Shown in pieces: positions 5,290-8,427 of a DNA stretch of 8,427 nt (positions are counted from its first letter, which is position 1; each line of letters starts with the position of its first letter). Location of the stretch: assembly GCA_023416515.1 (NCBI GenBank), contig JAEZHP010000056.1, positions 1 to 8,427 of the forward strand, in the 5' to 3' direction. The notes below the pieces were generated by a model. That model was not told the origin of the DNA. It saw nothing but the letters and a program-made list of their open reading frames with translations, and did no database searches. This DNA is from Pseudomonadota bacterium. Its GTDB lineage: Bacteria > Pseudomonadota > Alphaproteobacteria > Sphingomonadales > Sphingomonadaceae. Made by a program: the position numbers and the translations under genes.

Positions 5290-7013
5290 CAGATGCGGTC
5301 CGGATAGATTGGCCGGATGTCGACAGGGATGTGCGTCATCTGGTCGATCACCGATTGCGCCTCGGGATCGATCACGCCCCATTTGTCGAGGAACGCCTTG
5401 GTCCCCGCATAATCACCATTGGCCTGCCGGCGGACGATCTCGCCGACCAGCGCGCCGATCGCTGCATCGATCTTCGCCTCATCGATGCGGAAGCGCTTCG
5501 CGCTCGCGTCCCAGACGATCCCGCCCTTGTCGCGAAGATAGCGGTACTGCATCGCCGCGCCCTTGCCGTGCGCCTCGTTGGTTCCGAACCGCATCGCCCG
5601 GAACAGCCCGGCGACATAGGTCGCGCGGATCTGCGGCCGCTCCGCCGCCGGAAGCACGCCGCGCTTCATCATGTAGAGCACGTTCCAGGCGCCCATCACG
5701 TCCGCCTTGGCTTCCTCGAATCCCGAGCCGATGTCCTTCAATTCCTTGTCGACCGTCGTCTTGCGCCCGTTAACGACGATGCTTCCCGGCCCCAAACTGT
5801 GCGACAGCTCGTGGAACAGCGTTTCGTTGAACATGTACGCCTTGGTCACATCCTTCGCCTGCCCAGGCACCAGCACCAGCTCGGCCATCGGCTTGAGGAT
5901 CCGTTCGTACTTCGCGCCGAGCACGTTCTGCAGGATCACCTTCTTCGCGCCCTTGGCTTCGCGCACCCGCTCGTCGTTGGGAAGGTTGAACGCGATCGTC
6001 TGCACGCCGGGCACATTGTCGCCCCCGCCGTGGACCTGGTCGACGACCGAGATCGGCGATTCGAACCCGCGCTTGAAGTTCTTGTATCTCTCCTCGACCG
6101 GAAGGTTCGCCTCCATGTCGCGAAGCAGCGCCTTGTACTTGTCGAGCTTCGCCGACTCCGTCGGGTTGCGAAGCGTGACGAACGCCTCGAACGCGGTCTT
6201 CCGTCCGTAGAGCGTGTCGGTGTAGGTCTCGTACGGGCCGATCGCGACCTCGATCGGCGTGTCCTTGAGGTCCATCCAGGCGAGCTCGGACTCATAATAA
6301 TCGTCGGTTCGGAACGACTGCGCGCGCAGGCTCAGGAAGCGCTTGAGGCTCGCATTGGTGGTGATCGCCGCCGCCTGCTCGAGCAGCTTCGCCGCCGGCT
6401 CGAGCCATTGCCCGTACGCCTCGCTGTAGGGCACCGCGACAAGGCGGTCGCCCTCGCGGCGGACGATCGTGTAACCGCTGCTCAGCGCTTCGGCTTCGCT
6501 TGGGTGCGCGGCGAGATAGGCGTCGAAGGCCTCCTTGGTAAGGTCGGTCGGATAAAAGCCGGCGCCGACCGGGCGCGGCGTGTTGCCGAAGAACGGCTTG
6601 TCGTCGTCGAGCGGGTCCCACGGCCCGAAGAAGGCGTCGAACTTCTCGAGCAATTGCGCCTTGCGCGCCGGGGGAGTCACGAACGCGATCTCGGCGCGCA
6701 CTTCGGGGTTCTGCGCGAACGCCTGGCGAAGATAGATCTCGCTCATCAGGTTGGCTGCCTGGTTGAGCAGGTTCACCACCTGCCGCTCCTCGGCGCTGAG
6801 GTAGGTCGTGTCCGCCGCCATCTCCACCGGCGCCAGCTTCGCGAGCCCGTTCGTCTCGTGCTCGACCGGTTCGACCGGGAACGGCGGCGGCTTCATCGGC
6901 GGCCCGTTATGGTCGGCGGGCAGCAGCAGCGGCTGGTCGGCTGCCGGCGGGACGTTTGCACAGGCGGAAAGGGCGAGCAGCGACGCGGCTGCGATCCAGC
7001 GGATGGTTTTCAT
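5289..7013 (-). CDS. M49 family (dipeptidyl-peptidase III-like) metallopeptidase lipoprotein
   Basis: A 574-residue predicted zinc peptidase, exported and lipid-anchored. The N-terminus is a lipoprotein signal: Lys2/Arg5, a hydrophobic stretch, then lipobox LSAC with Cys18 as the modified residue. A Pro-rich linker follows (about 22-50). The zinc site is HELSH (401-405, catalytic Glu402) in the context FHELSHSLGPGS. The second M49 motif, EEAKAD (433-438), supplies the third ligand. Characterised animal and fungal dipeptidyl-peptidase III has the six-residue HELLGH. The five-residue HExxH form is known in some bacterial M49 enzymes, so activity is plausible, but dipeptidyl-peptidase specificity is not shown. 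Family members remove dipeptides from peptide N-termini. The frame extends upstream of 7013, but the signal peptide supports this ATG despite a weak ribosome-binding site. The stop overlaps the next gene as TGATG. Confidence 0.9.
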   Translation of the reverse strand: MKTIRWIAAASLLALSACANVPPAADQPLLLPADHNGPPMKPPPFPVEPVEHETNGLAKLAPVEMAADTTYLSAEERQVVNLLNQAANLMSEIYLRQAFAQNPEVRAEIAFVTPPARKAQLLEKFDAFFGPWDPLDDDKPFFGNTPRPVGAGFYPTDLTKEAFDAYLAAHPSEAEALSSGYTIVRREGDRLVAVPYSEAYGQWLEPAAKLLEQAAAITTNASLKRFLSLRAQSFRTDDYYESELAWMDLKDTPIEVAIGPYETYTDTLYGRKTAFEAFVTLRNPTESAKLDKYKALLRDMEANLPVEERYKNFKRGFESPISVVDQVHGGGDNVPGVQTIAFNLPNDERVREAKGAKKVILQNVLGAKYERILKPMAELVLVPGQAKDVTKAYMFNETLFHELSHSLGPGSIVVNGRKTTVDKELKDIGSGFEEAKADVMGAWNVLYMMKRGVLPAAERPQIRATYVAGLFRAMRFGTNEAHGKGAAMQYRYLRDKGGIVWDASAKRFRIDEAKIDAAIGALVGEIVRRQANGDYAGTKAFLDKWGVIDPEAQSVIDQMTHIPVDIRPIYPDRI

Positions 7014-7048
7014 GACCCGGGAATTAGCAGGGCAGGAGCGCGGCGCAA

Positions 7049-7060
7049 AACGCCGGCGTT
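7049..7060. repeat. 12-bp perfect palindrome between two lipoprotein genes
   Basis: AACGCCGGCGTT is perfectly self-complementary. It lies in the 50-base gap between the small lipoprotein stop and the peptidase start. It also overlaps a 5-bp hairpin (7041-7045 with 7051-7055, loop CAAAA). It could be an operator for a dimeric regulator of the peptidase unit, or chance in GC-rich DNA. No second copy was noticed in the window. Confidence 0.3.
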
Positions 7061-7063
7061 CCT

Positions 7064-7222
7064 CTAGGCCTTGCGCGGCTTCGGGCTGGCGCTGAAGCCC
7101 GGTTCGGCCGTTGCCGGGACAGGCGGCGGCAATTTCACGGTCACGCTGGAACCGCTCCGCGCCGCTGGCTGCCTGTCGCAGGCGGTGAGCAGCAAGGCGG
7201 CGGCAAGTAGGGCGCGGGCCAT
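7064..7222 (-). CDS. Small putative lipoprotein, 52 residues
   Basis: I do not recognise a family. The start ATG at 7222 gives MARALLAAALLLTAC, a compact lipoprotein signal with lipobox LTAC and Cys15 as the predicted lipid-modified residue. The mature part is about 38 residues, rich in Pro, Ala and Ser (LPPPVPATAEP at 31-41) and Lys/Arg near the C-terminus (SPKPRKA). No membrane segment or domain is visible beyond the signal. An in-frame GTG at 7243 would add seven residues (MRAHAER); neither start has a good ribosome-binding site. It lies 66 bases after the response regulator and 50 bases before the peptidase lipoprotein, all on the same strand. Small lipoproteins of this kind are often left unannotated. 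The lipobox is the main evidence that it is real. Asp at +2 means inner-membrane retention in E. coli, but that rule may not hold here. Confidence 0.6.
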   Translation of the reverse strand: MARALLAAALLLTACDRQPAARSGSSVTVKLPPPVPATAEPGFSASPKPRKA

Positions 7223-7288
7223 GCGCTCGGCATGAGCCCGCACATGTTGCGATTGTCCCCAGCAACGGGGTGAACGCGCCGCTAACCC
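7223..7288 (-). other. Intergenic gap after the response regulator
   Basis: The 66 bases between the response-regulator stop and the small lipoprotein contain only a short CCCC/GGGG inverted repeat (7257-7260 and 7267-7270, six-base loop). No T-run follows, so I see no intrinsic terminator. I also see no convincing promoter. Read-through from the two-component genes into the lipoprotein genes is therefore possible. Confidence 0.4.
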
Positions 7289-8095
7289 CTAGTGGACGAA
7301 CCGCGCGACCACGTCGCGGTAGCTTCTGCTGACCTTCACCTGCGCGCCCGAATCGAGCACCAGGAAGCATTCGCCGTTGGTGTGCGGCTTAACCTGCCGG
7401 ACGAGGTCGAGATTGACGATCGTCGAGCGATGCACGCGCTGGAACCGCCGAGGATCGAGGCGCTTTTCGAGATCCTTCATCGTCTCGCGAAGGATGAGCG
7501 TGTTGTCGCCCGTCTGGATGCACATGTAGTCGCCGGCGGCGTCGATCCGCTCGATCGTGTCGACGTCGACCCGGAAAATCTGCCCCTGGTCCTTGATGTT
7601 GATCATCTTCTCGAACCGGTTCGCCGCGGGCGCTTCGCCGGCGCCGCCGTCGGCGAGCTCCTCGGCGGCCTCGGGCGCATGCTCGACCAGCGCCTCCTTC
7701 AGCCGCTCGGCTTCCTCGGCGCTGCGCTTCTCGGACAACCGCTGCCGGACGCGGTCGAGCGTCGCGGCGAGCCTGTCCTCGTCGACCGGCTTCACCAGAT
7801 AATCGACGGCCTGCGATTCGAACGCGCGCACGGCGTGGTCGCTGAACGCGGTGACGAAGACGAACAGGGGCGGCTCGACCTCCATCAGCCCCTGGATCAC
7901 GGAAAATCCGTCGAAGCCGGGCATCTGGATGTCGAGGAAGACGAGGTCCGGCTTGTGGGTCTTGATCTGCCGGATCGCTTCGCGGCCGTTCGACGCCGTC
8001 GCGACCACGTCGATGTCGTCATGCGCCTCGAGCCGGAGCTGCAGCCCCTGCGTCGCAAGCGGCTCGTCATCGACCAGGATGGTCCGGATGGTCAT
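7289..8095 (-). CDS. LytTR-family response regulator
   Basis: Cytosolic transcription factor of a two-component system, 268 residues. The receiver domain covers about 1-120. Asp9, Asp10 and Glu11 form the acidic pocket, Asp55 in FLDIQMPG is the phosphate acceptor, and Thr82 and Lys102 (in VKPVDE) are the switch residues. A Glu/Ala-rich, probably flexible or coiled linker spans about 120-160. The LytTR DNA-binding domain runs from about 162 to 266 and includes the characteristic RRFQRVHRSTIVNLD segment (216-230). This is the AlgR/LytR architecture. ATG at 8095 overlaps the kinase stop as TGATG, and a GGAG-like site lies in the end of the kinase gene, so the pair is surely co-translated. Its targets cannot be inferred, though the adjacent lipoprotein/peptidase genes are natural candidates because they follow on the same strand. 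Confidence 0.94.
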   Translation of the reverse strand: MTIRTILVDDEPLATQGLQLRLEAHDDIDVVATASNGREAIRQIKTHKPDLVFLDIQMPGFDGFSVIQGLMEVEPPLFVFVTAFSDHAVRAFESQAVDYLVKPVDEDRLAATLDRVRQRLSEKRSAEEAERLKEALVEHAPEAAEELADGGAGEAPAANRFEKMINIKDQGQIFRVDVDTIERIDAAGDYMCIQTGDNTLILRETMKDLEKRLDPRRFQRVHRSTIVNLDLVRQVKPHTNGECFLVLDSGAQVKVSRSYRDVVARFVH

Positions 8096-8427
8096 CAGTC
8101 TTCGTCTCCGCTCTGATAGGGAATTTCGATAATAACGCTGAAACCGCCCTGTTCGTTCTTTCGCGTCGTGAAAGCGTGCGCGCTCCCGTAGGCTTGAGCC
8201 AGCCGCTCGCGGATGTTCGCCAGCCCGACGCCGGTCGATTGAGTGGCGGCCATGTCGGCATTGCCCCCGTCGCCATTGTCCCTGACCTCGATGCGTACCG
8301 CTTCGCCTTCGCGGCTCGCCGTGATCCAGATATCGGCGCCGGTCTCGCTCGGCGTGACCGCATATTTGATCGCATTTTCGATCAGCGGCTGCAGAAGCAG
8401 CGAGGGCAGGCGCGCGCCGATCGTCTC
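8095..8427 (-). CDS. LytS-type sensor histidine kinase, C-terminal part only
   Basis: The gene runs in from beyond the right edge; only the last 110 residues are visible, with no start inside the window. They form the HATPase_c domain. The N-box is LLLQPLIENAIKYA, typical of LytS/YehU kinases (His_kinase family), followed by DNGDG and the G-box STGVGLANIRERL. The segment then ends with a strand GGFSVIIEIPY and an acidic tail (SGDED). Sensor and phospho-acceptor histidine regions should lie outside the window, so the signal cannot be told. It should phosphorylate Asp55 of the adjoining LytTR regulator; the TGATG junction supports one functional pair. Confidence 0.93.
   Translation of the reverse strand, partial: ETIGARLPSLLLQPLIENAIKYAVTPSETGADIWITASREGEAVRIEVRDNGDGGNADMAATQSTGVGLANIRERLAQAYGSAHAFTTRKNEQGGFSVIIEIPYQSGDED

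Noticed and set aside
7023..7050. Possible - strand promoter TTTTGC, 16 bases, GCTAAT before the peptidase gene
   Set aside because: Both boxes match the consensus poorly and would give a nearly leaderless transcript. Too weak to list as a feature.
5268..7067. Open frame of 599 codons on the + strand opposite the M49 peptidase gene
   Set aside because: It is an antisense shadow of a GC-rich gene: Arg/Leu/Val/Asp-rich, with no recognisable domain. The opposite strand has a clear signal peptide and zinc motif.
7255..7275. Short CCCC/GGGG repeat as terminator of the two-component genes
   Set aside because: Only four base pairs, with no T-run in the direction of transcription.
8067..8375. 102-codon frame on the - strand at the right edge
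   Set aside because: Arg/Ser/Ala-rich shadow in another frame. The frame beginning at 8427 encodes a clear HATPase domain with N-box and G-box.

Overview
The window reads as chromosomal DNA of a GC-rich alphaproteobacterium, most likely a sphingomonad. The reasons are the alphaproteobacterial type of SerC, the serC-serA arrangement behind a structured leader, the lipoprotein-type M49 peptidase, and the frequent TTG/GTG starts. This placement comes from gene content and style, not from a marker gene. There are no signs of mobile elements, CRISPR arrays, tRNA or rRNA.

Left half, + strand: a structured leader (about 2-122) precedes serC (217-1350) and serA (1347-2927), which overlap by 4 bases (ATGA). 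Together they encode the first two steps of serine synthesis from 3-phosphoglycerate. purA (2980-4269), adenylosuccinate synthetase, follows after 52 bases. A candidate promoter and a stable hairpin lie in that gap, so purA is probably at least partly independent of the serine genes. purA converges with the next group of genes, and a single palindromic CTAG supplies the stop codon for both strands.

Right half, - strand, read from right to left: the C-terminal end of a LytS-type sensor histidine kinase (8095-8427, cut by the window edge) is coupled by TGATG to a LytTR response regulator (7289-8095). A 274-base gap follows. It contains a 52-residue lipoprotein gene (7064-7222) that is easily missed because it is so short. 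Next is an overlapping three-gene unit: an M49 (dipeptidyl-peptidase III family) zinc-peptidase lipoprotein (5289-7013), an isocitrate lyase/PEP mutase superfamily protein (4534-5289) and an acylphosphatase (4266-4541). The junctions are TGATG and an 8-base overlap, so translation is probably coupled.

Most genes here are ordinary housekeeping or well-known families. The parts most worth a second look are the serC leader, whose segments form two mutually exclusive sets of pairings, the coupled peptidase/lyase-like/acylphosphatase unit, the HELSH form of the M49 zinc motif, and the small lipoprotein.
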